Positions 1 through 8,517 of a DNA stretch of 64,000 bases are shown piece after piece; positions within the stretch are counted from its first letter, which is position 1, and each line of letters begins with the position of its first letter. This DNA comes from Mangrovivirga cuniculi (GTDB lineage: Bacteria; Bacteroidota; Bacteroidia; Cytophagales; Cyclobacteriaceae): positions 3,474,001 to 3,538,000 of the forward strand of contig NZ_CP028923.1 of assembly GCF_005166025.1 (NCBI RefSeq), written 5' to 3'. A model generated the notes under the pieces. That model had not been told where the DNA came from. It did not search any database and was given only the letters and a program-made list of their open reading frames with translations. Both the position numbers and the translations under genes were made by a program.

Positions 1-1
1 G

Positions 2-406
2 GTTCCCGGTCTGGGACAGATATACAATAAAAAATATTGGAAGGTTCCGCTGATTTATGGCTTAGCAGCCACAGATATCTACTTTATAGACTGGAACAAT
101 GGTCAATATGAAGAATTACTGGGTTTACTTTTCGAACAACAAAACACAGGCAGCAATGAAACAGGTCTGTCTGAAGATCAGCTCATCAACCTTGCTGATG
201 AATACAGAAGAAACAGAGATCTTTTAATCATTCTTGGAGTAGTTTTATACACTTTAAATATAGTAGATGCGCATGTTGATGCTCATTTAATTGAATTTAG
301 AGTAAATAAAAAGTATTTTAATGCCGTTAATATCAAACCTGTCAATTATCAACTCGCCACCGGTGAGTATCAGGCAGGATTTACACTGAGCTTGAAACTC
401 AAATAA
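2..406 (+). CDS. DUF5683-type protein, C-terminal part (5' end outside window)
   Basis: An open frame runs from the window edge to the TAA at 404-406. The visible 134 residues begin PGLGQIYNKKYWKVP, the hallmark of the DUF5683 family, small Bacteroidota proteins with a few hydrophobic helices and no assigned reaction. Hydrophobic stretches follow (VPLIYGLAATDIYF and LLIILGVVLYTLNIVDAHVDAHL), and the protein ends in a short beta-rich tail closing LSLKLK. dapB starts 23 bases downstream on the same strand, so the two are probably cotranscribed. The start and any signal peptide lie outside the window. Confidence 0.72.
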   Translation, partial: VPGLGQIYNKKYWKVPLIYGLAATDIYFIDWNNGQYEELLGLLFEQQNTGSNETGLSEDQLINLADEYRRNRDLLIILGVVLYTLNIVDAHVDAHLIEFRVNKKYFNAVNIKPVNYQLATGEYQAGFTLSLKLK

Positions 407-429
407 ACAACAATAAACCCTTTATTAAA

Positions 430-1164
430 GTGAAATTAGCAATAATAGGATACGGCAAAATGGGTAAAACCATTGAAAAAATTGCTCTCGACCGTGGACA
501 TGAAATAGTCAATATCGTAGAGGAAAGAGGAGCGAACGTCTTAAAACAATTATCCCAGAACGGTGCAGAAGTTGCTATCGAATTTAGCCAGCCTGAAGCA
601 GCTGCCGAAAATATAAAAGCATGCATTGATCAAAAAGTTAAGGTAGTTTCCGGTACTACAGGATGGCTCGACAAAATGGATGAAATAAAAAAATATGCCA
701 AGCAAAAAGAAGGGACATTTTTTTACGCATCCAATTACAGTGTAGGTGTTAATTTATTTTTCCACCTCAATGAATGGATGGCAAACCTGATGAGCAGATA
801 TTCTGATTATAATGTTAAAATGGAGGAGATCCATCATACAGAGAAAAAAGATGCTCCTTCCGGAACTGCAATAACATTGGCTGAGGGAATTGTAAAGAAT
901 CACCCGGACATTCAAAACTGGAAACTTTTTGAAGGAGATAACGTTCCTGAAAATTCCCCTGAAAACATTGTCCCTATCCTTAGTAAAAGAATTGATCCCA
1001 CACCCGGAACACATGAGATCATTTATAAATCTGATATAGATGAAATCTCGATCAAACACACTGCTCATAGCAGAACAGGCTTTGCTCTTGGTGCGGTTCT
1101 TGTTGCAGAATGGATTAAAGATAAGCAGGGCATCCTTACCATGAAGGATTTTTTACCACTATAA
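430..1164 (+). CDS. dapB: 4-hydroxy-tetrahydrodipicolinate reductase
   Basis: DapB catalyses the NAD(P)H-dependent reduction of hydroxy-tetrahydrodipicolinate in the diaminopimelate/lysine pathway, in the cytoplasm. The 244-residue product has the N-terminal Rossmann motif GYGKMG (residues 7-12). It also has the family signature around His135-His136 (HHTEKKDAPSGTA), with Lys139 as the conserved catalytic lysine, and the usual ending SIKHTAHSRTGFALGAV. Length is slightly below the proteobacterial enzyme, as is usual in Bacteroidota. The start is a GTG; no in-frame ATG lies nearby and this start puts the Rossmann strand at the very N-terminus. The gene lies between the DUF5683 gene and lepB, with 23-base gaps on both sides. 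Confidence 0.95.
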   Translation: MKLAIIGYGKMGKTIEKIALDRGHEIVNIVEERGANVLKQLSQNGAEVAIEFSQPEAAAENIKACIDQKVKVVSGTTGWLDKMDEIKKYAKQKEGTFFYASNYSVGVNLFFHLNEWMANLMSRYSDYNVKMEEIHHTEKKDAPSGTAITLAEGIVKNHPDIQNWKLFEGDNVPENSPENIVPILSKRIDPTPGTHEIIYKSDIDEISIKHTAHSRTGFALGAVLVAEWIKDKQGILTMKDFLPL

Positions 1165-1187
1165 ACTTTTGAAATAATTAGGCGATA

Positions 1188-2621
1188 ATGGGTTATACTA
1201 CTTTTTTTATTATTCTGGCAGTACTATATATTTTATATAAAGCCGGGCTTTACAAATTATTTGAATTAGCAGGGTTAGAAGGATGGAAATCTATAATTCC
1301 ACTTTATAATTTAATCGTACTCACCGATTTTGTTGAAAAACCAATGTGGTGGAAGATCCTTGTATTCGTTCCATATATAAATATTATTATCTGGGGAGCT
1401 TTGATGATCGAATTCCTTCGAGGATTCAAAAAGGCTACATTCTGGCCTATGGCACTAACCCTCGCAGTTCCGTTTTTCTGCCTTCCGTACCTCGGATTTG
1501 TAGAAAAACCCAAGTGGCAGATCTCTCCTAAAGAAGCAAGAGACCTTAAAAAGAAAAAGAAAAACAGAGACTGGGCTGAATCGATTGTTTTTGCAGTATT
1601 TGCAGTAACAGTGATGAAATGGGGAGTCCTGGGGGCTTTTACAATTCCTACTTCAAGTATGGAAAACACATTGCTTACAGGAGACTACCTTTTCGTAAGT
1701 AAGCTGCATTACGGAGTCAGGACTCCAGAAACTCCATTACAAATACCATTAACTCATAAAAGATTAGGACCGATAAAATCTTATAGTACTCTTTTACAAC
1801 TACCTCCCATTCAAATCCCTGGATTTAAAGAGGTAGAACGCAATGATATTGTTGTATTTAACTGGCCTCGCGATCTTAACGAAGATGGTGATTTACTACC
1901 TGTTGACATGAAGGAATATTATGTTAAAAGGTGCGTGGCAATTGCTGGAGATACATTGGAAATCAGAGAAGCTGAATTGTTTATAAATGGAAAACCTGCA
2001 TTCAAACCGGAAGACATGCAGCATACTCATATCATTAAAACTAATGGTAAAATATCCCGTGAAACGCTGGATGAATTGGGTATCAATATAGAGGAATTAC
2101 AGGCTCTTAATTCATACACCTATGTTACCAACATTAGTGACGATGTAGCTGCCAAATTAGAAGCCAATCCAAATGTCGATGAAGTTAAGAAGCATATAGA
2201 ACAGGAAAACCAGGGTAATGCCAGAATCTTCCCATCTTATTATAGCAATAAATGGAATCAGGATTGGTATGGACCACTAGTAATTCCAAAAAAAGAAATG
2301 ACCATCAAACTAACGGAGGAAAATCTGTACACCTATGGTCATACAATAGCTGATTATGAAAAGCTAAAGGATGTTGAATTTAATAAAAACGGACTTTTTA
2401 TTAATGGCAATAAGGTCGAAGAATATACCTTTAAACAGGATTATTACTTCATGATGGGAGATAACAGGCATAATTCTCTCGATTCAAGATTCTGGGGATT
2501 TGTTCCTGCTGATCATATCATGGGATATCCTTTATTCATTCACTGGTCTAAAAATCCAAACAAACCAATTTCCAGGGGTTATAGACTGGACAGAATTGGC
2601 CTAATTGATCACAGAGAATAA
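1188..2621 (+). CDS. lepB: Signal peptidase I, long Bacteroidota form
   Basis: LepB removes signal peptides from exported proteins at the outer face of the inner membrane. The first ~110 residues form a hydrophobic region typical of DUF5684-like N-terminal domains in Bacteroidota LepB. A basic linker (KKKKKNR) and a further membrane segment follow. The catalytic half shows IPTSSMENTLLTGDYLFVSK, where Ser157 just before Met is the nucleophile. The general-base lysine is Lys247 in VKRCVAIAGD, and the last box is MGDNRHNSLDSRFWGFVP. At 477 residues it is much longer than the minimal enzyme because of the N-terminal domain and a large insertion between the lysine and GDN boxes. A strong terminator follows directly. 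Confidence 0.95.
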   Translation: MGYTTFFIILAVLYILYKAGLYKLFELAGLEGWKSIIPLYNLIVLTDFVEKPMWWKILVFVPYINIIIWGALMIEFLRGFKKATFWPMALTLAVPFFCLPYLGFVEKPKWQISPKEARDLKKKKKNRDWAESIVFAVFAVTVMKWGVLGAFTIPTSSMENTLLTGDYLFVSKLHYGVRTPETPLQIPLTHKRLGPIKSYSTLLQLPPIQIPGFKEVERNDIVVFNWPRDLNEDGDLLPVDMKEYYVKRCVAIAGDTLEIREAELFINGKPAFKPEDMQHTHIIKTNGKISRETLDELGINIEELQALNSYTYVTNISDDVAAKLEANPNVDEVKKHIEQENQGNARIFPSYYSNKWNQDWYGPLVIPKKEMTIKLTEENLYTYGHTIADYEKLKDVEFNKNGLFINGNKVEEYTFKQDYYFMMGDNRHNSLDSRFWGFVPADHIMGYPLFIHWSKNPNKPISRGYRLDRIGLIDHRE

Positions 2622-2642
2622 TAGCGTTTTTAAATTATTATG

Positions 2643-2672
2643 AAAGTCCTCAATTAGTTGAGGACTTTTTTA
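2643..2672. terminator. Bidirectional terminator between lepB and ung
   Basis: A perfect 10-bp stem (2644-2653 with 2658-2667) with a four-base TTAG loop is followed by a T-run on the plus strand. A short A-rich flank lies on the other side. It sits between the convergent ends of lepB and ung, so it can serve both. Confidence 0.85.
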
Positions 2673-3335
2673 TTACCAGTCAATAGGTTCTTTTCCAACT
2701 GATTTTAAGTACTGATTTATTTTACTAAAAGGCTTTGAACCAAAAAATCCACGATGGGCACTCAACGGACTTGGATGAGCTGATTTCAAAATGAAATTCT
2801 TATCCCTATCTATTAAAGACTCTTTCTTCTCAGCATATTTCCCCCACAAAACAAAAGCAATTCCCGAATAATTCTTCCCCAGGTATTCAATTATCGAATC
2901 AGTAAATTCTTCCCACCCCCTCTTTTGATGAGATCCAGCTTCTCCTGCCCTTACTGTCAGAGTAGCATTTAATAAAAGAACTCCTTGTTCTGCCCAATTT
3001 TCGAGGTTACCACTAAATGGAATATCCATATCAAGATCAGCTTTTAATTCTTTAAAAATATTGCGAAGACTGGGCGGAAATTTCACCCCGTCATTTACAG
3101 AAAAACTCAATCCATGGGCCTGTCCGGGACCATGATAAGGATCCTGGCCAAGAATCACTACTTTGCATTCCGAGGGAGAACATTTATTTAAAGAATTATA
3201 TATAAGGCTTTTCGGAGGAAAAATTGTGTTATTTCTATATTCGTCTTCTACAAAGTGGATAAGATCTTTATAATAATTTTTATCCATCTCTTTTTTTAAG
3301 GCCGAATTCCACTCATTCGTAAGAGGTATTTCCAT
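2673..3335 (-). CDS. ung: Uracil-DNA glycosylase, family 1
   Basis: Ung excises uracil from DNA as the first step of base excision repair. The 220-residue protein carries the water-activating motif GQDPYHGPGQAHGLSFSV, with catalytic Asp65 and His68. The DNA-intercalation loop HPSPLSAHRGFFGSKPFS starts at His187. Size and both boxes match family-1 enzymes closely. The ATG at 3335 gives the usual short N-terminus. It is convergent with lepB across a shared terminator and divergent from apaG, with a 105-base AT-rich spacer that probably holds both promoters. Confidence 0.96.
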   Translation of the reverse strand: MEIPLTNEWNSALKKEMDKNYYKDLIHFVEDEYRNNTIFPPKSLIYNSLNKCSPSECKVVILGQDPYHGPGQAHGLSFSVNDGVKFPPSLRNIFKELKADLDMDIPFSGNLENWAEQGVLLLNATLTVRAGEAGSHQKRGWEEFTDSIIEYLGKNYSGIAFVLWGKYAEKKESLIDRDKNFILKSAHPSPLSAHRGFFGSKPFSKINQYLKSVGKEPIDW

Positions 3336-3440
3336 TTATATCGAAACTTTTATATCAAAATTCAGTTTTACTATTGTATTAATATTTATAATTTTCAAAA
3401 AATATTATATTTAATAATAACTAACTATCAAAAAAAACTA

Positions 3441-3827
3441 ATGGTTACTGAAATCACAAAGGGCGTTAAGGTAACAGTTGAAACCGAATATCAACCGGAG
3501 TATTCTTCTCCGTCACAATACCATTATGTTTTTACCTACCGAATCACAATAGAGAACAACAGTCAATATACAGTAAAATTACTCAGAAGACACTGGTTTA
3601 TCCATGACGCTGCCACAGTAGTCAGAGAAGTTGAAGGTGAAGGTGTTGTCGGTCAACAACCTATCATTGAGCCAGGACAGCAACACAAATATGTTAGTGG
3701 GTGTAATCTTAAATCAGGTCTCGGTAAAATGTATGGAACCTATCTAATGGAAAAAGTTGTCGATGGAAACGAATTCTTCGTCAACATTCCTGAGTTTTCA
3801 ATGGTCGCACCATTCAGATTAAATTAA
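3441..3827 (+). CDS. apaG: ApaG-domain protein
   Basis: ApaG is a small fibronectin-III-like protein linked genetically to Co2+/Mg2+ resistance and Ap4A metabolism in enterobacteria; its biochemical role is unsettled. The 128 residues align over the whole family: VTVETEYQPEYSSP, then YRITIENNSQYTVKLLRRHW, then GEGVVGQQPIIEPGQ with the conserved glycines, and a C-terminal MVAPFRLN. Length is normal. The following methyltransferase begins in the same frame only two codons after the stop, so the pair is surely cotranscribed. Confidence 0.93.
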   Translation: MVTEITKGVKVTVETEYQPEYSSPSQYHYVFTYRITIENNSQYTVKLLRRHWFIHDAATVVREVEGEGVVGQQPIIEPGQQHKYVSGCNLKSGLGKMYGTYLMEKVVDGNEFFVNIPEFSMVAPFRLN

Positions 3828-3833
3828 TCAACA

Positions 3834-4625
3834 TTGTTTACCAGAATTTATAATGCAGTATTGCATTGGCTGAGGTGTGTCAATGATCACAGCCTTCATT
3901 CACCATTTTTATTCAATATTTATAAAAATCTTATCAGGAGAAAATACAGGGATTCTGACTCGATTGATAATTACCTTTCCTCATTAAAAACTAATGAATC
4001 CATACTTTTAATAGACGATTATGGGGTCGGAAGCAGCACGTTAAAAAGCAATTCGAGAAGAATAAAAGATATAGCAAAAACCAGCACTTCATCTTTAAGT
4101 ATCAGAAAAATTATTCGCAATTATATTTTTCAAAATCAGCCTAAATGTATAATAGAATTAGGCACAAACCTTGGAGTAACAACTATGTTGATGGCTGAAA
4201 GTTCTTTGGATTATGGAGGTCAGGTTTATAGCTTTGAAGGAAGTAATGCCCTTGCTGAATTAGCCGAAAGATCATTTAAAGACTTTAATTTAGGAAACAT
4301 TAAAATCATAAAGGGTGATCTGGACTCTACCCTTGATACCACTTTAGCCACTTTAGATGATAAAATAGACTTCGTTTATATGGATGCCAACCATACTTAC
4401 GAAGCCACTATAAATTATCTGAATTTAATTTACCCCTACTTAAATGAAAACGCTGCGATCCTTATTGGTGATATATATTGGTCAAAGAGCATGAAAAAAG
4501 CCTGGAAGGAAATCTGTTCTTCAGGGATGTTTAATACCAAATTAGATTTTTATCATTCCGGCTTAATACTGAAAGGGCCGAATATCCCAGAGGAACATGA
4601 AATATTAATGAGCAGGCCTTTGTAA
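3834..4625 (+). CDS. Class I SAM-dependent methyltransferase, O-methyltransferase-like
   Basis: The 263-residue protein has a Rossmann SAM-binding core: IIELGTNLGVTTMLMAES as motif I, YSFEGSNALAELAERSF as motif II, and VYMDANHTYEATINYLNLIYPYL as the acidic/HTYE box seen in Methyltransf_24-type O-methyltransferases. Its N-terminus (LHSPFLFNIYKNLIRRK) resembles a recurrent Bacteroidota subgroup of unknown substrate. The start must be the TTG at 3834: the same frame is closed by the apaG stop two codons earlier, and the next ATG lies deep inside the SAM domain. Its last 21 bases overlap the convergent methyltransferase gene. The substrate is unknown. Confidence 0.8.
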   Translation: MFTRIYNAVLHWLRCVNDHSLHSPFLFNIYKNLIRRKYRDSDSIDNYLSSLKTNESILLIDDYGVGSSTLKSNSRRIKDIAKTSTSSLSIRKIIRNYIFQNQPKCIIELGTNLGVTTMLMAESSLDYGGQVYSFEGSNALAELAERSFKDFNLGNIKIIKGDLDSTLDTTLATLDDKIDFVYMDANHTYEATINYLNLIYPYLNENAAILIGDIYWSKSMKKAWKEICSSGMFNTKLDFYHSGLILKGPNIPEEHEILMSRPL

Positions 4626-5201
4626 AATCATGAAAAATTCATTTCCCAACCTCGGCTTTATTGAATTATAACAAGGTTCAGCCACTTTGATATCAAATTT
4701 ATCACTAAACATATTAATATATTCATTCGGATCACCTCCAAAGGGTGGGCCTTTTTCGGTAAGAGGAAAAGTAAACCAAACGCCGGCAAGCTTCCCTCCC
4801 GGAACCAATAATTCATATATTTTATCGCGATAGTCATTTCTTTGTTTAGGATCCAGAGCACAAAAAAAGGTTTGTTCCAGTATTAAATCATAATAACCCT
4901 CCAATTTAAAAAAATCACCATGTATAAGGTGAGAATCCTCAAAATCAGGACATCTTGTTTTAATATGCTCAAGGGGTTCACGGGCTATATCAATTACATG
5001 AACATTTTTAAATCCAGCTTCCTTTAAATAACAAGCCTCATAACCATTGCCCACTCCGGGAATTAATATTGTTTTGAATTTATCTAATAATTGATCTACA
5101 TATTCAGTGATTGGAGGAGATGGATACCCTATATCCCAACCTGTTAAGCCTTTTTCCCATCGTTCCTGCCAGTAAAATTCATTCATTTTATTATTTTGCA
5201 T
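4605..5201 (-). CDS. Thiopurine S-methyltransferase (TPMT)-family methyltransferase
   Basis: The 198-residue protein starts with the TPMT-family signature WQERWEKGLTGWDIGYPSPPI, shared with bacterial Tpm-like enzymes. Motif I follows (LIPGVGNGYEACYLKEAGF), then VIDIAREPLE and the LEQTFFCALDPKQRNDYRDKIYELLVPGGKLAGVWF block. Known members methylate thiols, thiopurines, or selenium and tellurium species; the substrate here cannot be read from sequence. It converges on the neighbouring methyltransferase with a 21-base overlap, so each gene's C-terminal codons are antisense to the other's. No terminator-like hairpin separates them. Confidence 0.85.
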   Translation of the reverse strand: MQNNKMNEFYWQERWEKGLTGWDIGYPSPPITEYVDQLLDKFKTILIPGVGNGYEACYLKEAGFKNVHVIDIAREPLEHIKTRCPDFEDSHLIHGDFFKLEGYYDLILEQTFFCALDPKQRNDYRDKIYELLVPGGKLAGVWFTFPLTEKGPPFGGDPNEYINMFSDKFDIKVAEPCYNSIKPRLGNEFFMILQRPAH

Positions 5202-5290
5202 GTTTAAGTTTTATTTTACCTTTATAGCGGCAAAAAAATACGAATTTCTATTTGTTTGCGTTGAACAACAAAATTAACTGAAAACAGTAT

Positions 5291-6250
5291 ATGAGCGAAG
5301 ATAAGAAAACCCAGGGAACTCCGACACCTGGAAACCAGCCTCCTAAGAAAGAAAAAGAAGGTACTAACAAAACGGTGATCACTGTTCTGATCGGTGTTCT
5401 ATTTGCAATTAATTTGTTACTGGGATATTTGTGGTGGCAAGATAACCAGGATTACCAGAAGCAAGAAAGTGCAATGCAATCAGAAATTTCAGCACAAGTT
5501 AAAAAGCTCGATGAATTGAGCGTCGAGCTGGAAGAAAAGATTGCTACAATAGAAAGACTTGGTGGTGACGTAGAAGAACTGAAAAAAGTAAAAGCAGAAC
5601 TCGAAGCCGAAAAAGAAAAATTCAAATCGCAGGCTAATTGGGCAACAACAAATTTAAATCGCCTTAAAAATAAAGTAGAAGGATATGAGGAGCTGCTTGT
5701 TCAAAAAGATGAGGAAATAGCAGACCTGAAAGCTATAAACGAAGCCTTATATACAGAAAACACCGATTTAAAAACAGAGAAAGAAAGTCTTAATGATAGT
5801 ATTGGTGAGCTATCTGAAGTAAGGGAAGAACTGCAGTCAAAGGTTGAAATGGCTTCAAGATTAAAAGCTGAAAATATCACCGTAGCAGCAGTTAACAATC
5901 GAGGCAAAGAAAGAGAAGGTGAATTCAGAAACAGGCACGTTGATCAGTTAAAAGTTTCTTTCAACCTGGCTAAAAACGATGTAGCCCCTATTGAAGGTAA
6001 AGATATTTTTATCCGTGTAATAGACAATAATGGTCAGGTGATATTCGATGTAGCCAAAGGATCCGGTACTTTTATGTTAAATAATAAAGAGGAGTTTTAT
6101 ACGAGTAAAAAGAACATCCTTTTTGATAATACCAGGCAACAGTTAACCTTTCTTTATGAAAAAGGAAGTGAATACGAAGAAGGTGAGTACCTCGTTGAGA
6201 TCTGGGCGGAAGATTATATTATTGGAGAAGAAACATTTACCGTTAAATAG
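5291..6250 (+). CDS. Single-pass membrane protein with long coiled coil, function unknown
   Basis: I do not recognise a named family. The 319 residues have three parts. A Pro/Lys-rich cytoplasmic N-terminus of about 27 residues precedes one transmembrane helix (VITVLIGVLFAINLLLGYLWW). A strongly charged coiled coil with many Glu/Lys heptads runs to about residue 200. The last ~115 residues form a globular, beta-rich domain (LKVSFNLAKNDVAPIEGKDI... YLVEIWAEDYIIGEETF). The topology predicts the coiled coil and globular domain outside the cytoplasm. Similar proteins appear conserved in Cytophagales; a structural or periplasm-spanning role is only a guess. The gene stands alone, with a terminator right behind it. 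Confidence 0.75.
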   Translation: MSEDKKTQGTPTPGNQPPKKEKEGTNKTVITVLIGVLFAINLLLGYLWWQDNQDYQKQESAMQSEISAQVKKLDELSVELEEKIATIERLGGDVEELKKVKAELEAEKEKFKSQANWATTNLNRLKNKVEGYEELLVQKDEEIADLKAINEALYTENTDLKTEKESLNDSIGELSEVREELQSKVEMASRLKAENITVAAVNNRGKEREGEFRNRHVDQLKVSFNLAKNDVAPIEGKDIFIRVIDNNGQVIFDVAKGSGTFMLNNKEEFYTSKKNILFDNTRQQLTFLYEKGSEYEEGEYLVEIWAEDYIIGEETFTVK

Positions 6251-6274
6251 CATTTTATAAAACAGTTATAAAAA

Positions 6275-6306
6275 AAAGGAGTTTGTTTTCACAAGCTCCT
6301 TTTTTA
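6275..6306. terminator. Terminator after the coiled-coil protein gene
   Basis: An 11-bp stem (6276-6286 with 6291-6301, one G-T wobble) with a TTTC loop is followed by five or six T on the plus strand. An A-run lies on the other side, so it may also work for the converging EEP lipoprotein gene. Confidence 0.8.
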
Positions 6307-6325
6307 TTCTTCAATAATGTATCTA

Positions 6326-7222
6326 TTAATTATCCACAATTGTCATTACAGGCATGTGGTCAGAAATATCAAATAAGTATTTTGGATAATTTTCTTTTAA
6401 ATTCAAAGTCTGGGTATTGACAATATTATCAAAAAGCTCATCAGTGATCAAAATATGATCAATATGGCTTGGGTAAGAAGGGTAACTCCAATATGAACTT
6501 GAACCCTGCTCTATAGCCAGGTCGGCAAATTTGTAATCAGCATCTTCTACAAAATTATCAAAAGCACCATTTGAGTCGTTTATTTCTTCGTTAAAATCAC
6601 CAATTACAAGAACATTATCATTAGGATGCTCTGAATCGAGATATGATTTCAAGCTTGCTGATGCCTGAGTTCTTTTAAATCCACCATCGTTGCAGCACTT
6701 CATATGAAGATTGATCACTCTTGAGGTATTTCCATTCGTATGAGTGACCTCAATCATAATGGGCGGTCTGCCTGCAAAATAATTCACATCAGCAGTCAGA
6801 ATTGAACTAACATTTGAAACAGACGAAAACGATTCTGTTTTCCACAGAAAGGCAAGATTTAATCCTGCAGCATTCGAAACAACTTTACCTTCCCATCCAG
6901 TCAATAAATTATCAAGCCTGTTAAACTCACTAATATCATATATTTCCTGGAAACCAATCAAGTCTACATCCAAAGAATCAATCATTCTGGCAACCTGGTC
7001 AACTACCTCTGGATCGTTATCAAGAGGGAAAAATTCCAGATTCCACGTCATGACCTCCAGAGTAGTATCTGTAGCTAGTGTAGGCCCATCAACAGGTAAT
7101 TCATAATCATCATCATCATCTTCTTTTGGGACTGGTTTTACTTTTTCAGATATCTCTTCTTTACAGGAAAATGCAAGAAGAATAAATAACAGAAATGAAA
7201 ACTTTTTATAATTAAACACCAT
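6326..7222 (-). CDS. EEP-family nuclease/phosphatase lipoprotein
   Basis: The 298-residue protein belongs to the endonuclease/exonuclease/phosphatase (DNase I-like) fold, whose members hydrolyse phosphodiester or phosphomonoester bonds with a divalent metal. Visible boxes are MTWNLEFFP, LIGFQEI (metal-binding Glu), NLHMK, VIGDFNEE (Asp/Asn pair) and C-terminal SDHMPV with the catalytic His. The N-terminus is a lipoprotein signal with lipobox AFSC and Cys20, followed by an acidic linker (DDDDDYE), so it is likely displayed on the envelope surface. It lies 22 bases downstream of a second EEP gene, forming a two-gene unit divergent from the TonB receptor operon. The substrate is not determined. 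Confidence 0.86.
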   Translation of the reverse strand: MVFNYKKFSFLLFILLAFSCKEEISEKVKPVPKEDDDDDYELPVDGPTLATDTTLEVMTWNLEFFPLDNDPEVVDQVARMIDSLDVDLIGFQEIYDISEFNRLDNLLTGWEGKVVSNAAGLNLAFLWKTESFSSVSNVSSILTADVNYFAGRPPIMIEVTHTNGNTSRVINLHMKCCNDGGFKRTQASASLKSYLDSEHPNDNVLVIGDFNEEINDSNGAFDNFVEDADYKFADLAIEQGSSSYWSYPSYPSHIDHILITDELFDNIVNTQTLNLKENYPKYLFDISDHMPVMTIVDN

Positions 7223-7244
7223 ATCTAAATTATATCTTAAAAAA

Positions 7245-8273
7245 TTAATTTACTGTATTCGATTTTAATATTATATAAGTTGGTAAATGATCACTATAAC
7301 CACCATCAAAACGATCGCCAACGAAAGATCGTAAAGGATATCCCGCATAATCGCCTTCCTGTACAAGCATTTTTTCCTGAACATACACCCTGAAAGACTC
7401 ATCGATATATTTTAATCCCTCAGCGTTATTACTTTCAAGTAATCCCTGACTTATAATGATCTGATCAAAAAGATTCCATGCTCCCCTGTATTTTAAAGTA
7501 CCATAACCCTTTTTATGAGTAGCAAAAGATGTATTAAATAATTCACCATCATCCAATTTTTCCTTTTTACCTTCAGCCAATAAATATTCAGTTATTGATT
7601 TATTATACGGATCATCGTTAAAATCTCCCATAATAATAATTTTTGCCTGAGGATTTTCGTCCTGTAACTCAACAACTTTGGCTCTTAAAACTTTAGCTGC
7701 CAGAATCCTTTTATCTTCTTTTCCGCCCCTTCTGGAAGGCCAGTGATTCACAAAAAAATGCAATGTATCGTTATCCATCAATCCTTTAACATATAAAATA
7801 TCCCTCGTCTTAAAATCAGGATCTTCAGAATCGACAACTGCCAGTTGCTCAGTATAAAAAGGCGTAAATTTTTGAGGATTATACATCAGGGCCACATCAA
7901 TACCGCGGCCATCTGGTGAATCAAAGTGAACAAGATTATAATTCACCCCATATCTTCTCAAAACAATTGCCAGGTGCTCCATAACTGCACGATTTTCAAT
8001 TTCACAAACACCAAGAACATCCGGACCGCCATTTACCGAGGCAATAATACTTGCCATATTTCCCAGCTTTTTGAAGTACCTTTCTCTCCCCCATTGCTTA
8101 TCTCCTCCAGGTAAAAATTCTTCATCTCTTATGTTGGGATCATCAATAGTATCAAACAGATTTTCAAGATTATAAAACGCCACAGTCGACTTAAATGAAT
8201 CTTGATTCTCTGATTGTGCAACACAGAAATATCCAATAAAGACTAATAAAAAAATGTGTAATGTTTTAGTCAT
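7245..8273 (-). CDS. Secreted EEP-family nuclease/phosphatase
   Basis: This 342-residue DNase I-fold protein has VAFYNLENLFDT, LGVCEIENRAV (metal-binding Glu), NHWPSRRGG, IIIMGDFNDDPYN and SDHLPTYI near the end, so the full catalytic set is present. I place the start at the ATG at 8273. It gives a good Sec signal peptide (MTKTLHIFLLVFIGYFCVAQ) ending at SEN, whereas an upstream in-frame ATG at 8315 would add an unrelated leader. The family is frequent in Bacteroidota, and predicted activities include DNase, phosphodiesterase and sphingomyelinase-like reactions. It is transcribed with the EEP lipoprotein gene, away from the receptor operon, across a 244-base spacer. Confidence 0.87.
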   Translation of the reverse strand: MTKTLHIFLLVFIGYFCVAQSENQDSFKSTVAFYNLENLFDTIDDPNIRDEEFLPGGDKQWGRERYFKKLGNMASIIASVNGGPDVLGVCEIENRAVMEHLAIVLRRYGVNYNLVHFDSPDGRGIDVALMYNPQKFTPFYTEQLAVVDSEDPDFKTRDILYVKGLMDNDTLHFFVNHWPSRRGGKEDKRILAAKVLRAKVVELQDENPQAKIIIMGDFNDDPYNKSITEYLLAEGKKEKLDDGELFNTSFATHKKGYGTLKYRGAWNLFDQIIISQGLLESNNAEGLKYIDESFRVYVQEKMLVQEGDYAGYPLRSFVGDRFDGGYSDHLPTYIILKSNTVN

Positions 8274-8389
8274 TTTACAAAGTATTTTTTGATTTGCGAC
8301 CGCAAGAATACTCATAATAGCAGAATAATGTACTATCCAAGTGTTAACAAATTATTAATATTGAATTCTTTTTTTGACAAAAACATATT

Positions 8390-8397
8390 TAATTTTG
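8390..8397 (+). promoter_or_regulatory. Possible -7 element for the TonB receptor operon
   Basis: TAATTTTG matches the Bacteroidota -7 consensus TAnnTTTG exactly. A TTTG lies at 8373-8376, a 13-base gap and shorter than the usual -33 spacing. Transcription from here would give a leader of about 115 bases before the receptor start. Confidence 0.4.
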
Positions 8398-8517
8398 CGT
8401 TCGCAAATGTAAGAATCGACCAGTTCAAAATATTTTTTGCAAAGCGAAATAACTAACTAACTGAATTTTTAAGCAGCCAACTAAACAATTTAATTTTTAG
8501 ACAAAACGTCAATCAAA

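Noticed and set aside
8273-8315. The upstream ATG at 8315 as start of the secreted EEP gene
   Set aside because: It adds a leader that breaks the otherwise good signal peptide starting at 8273.
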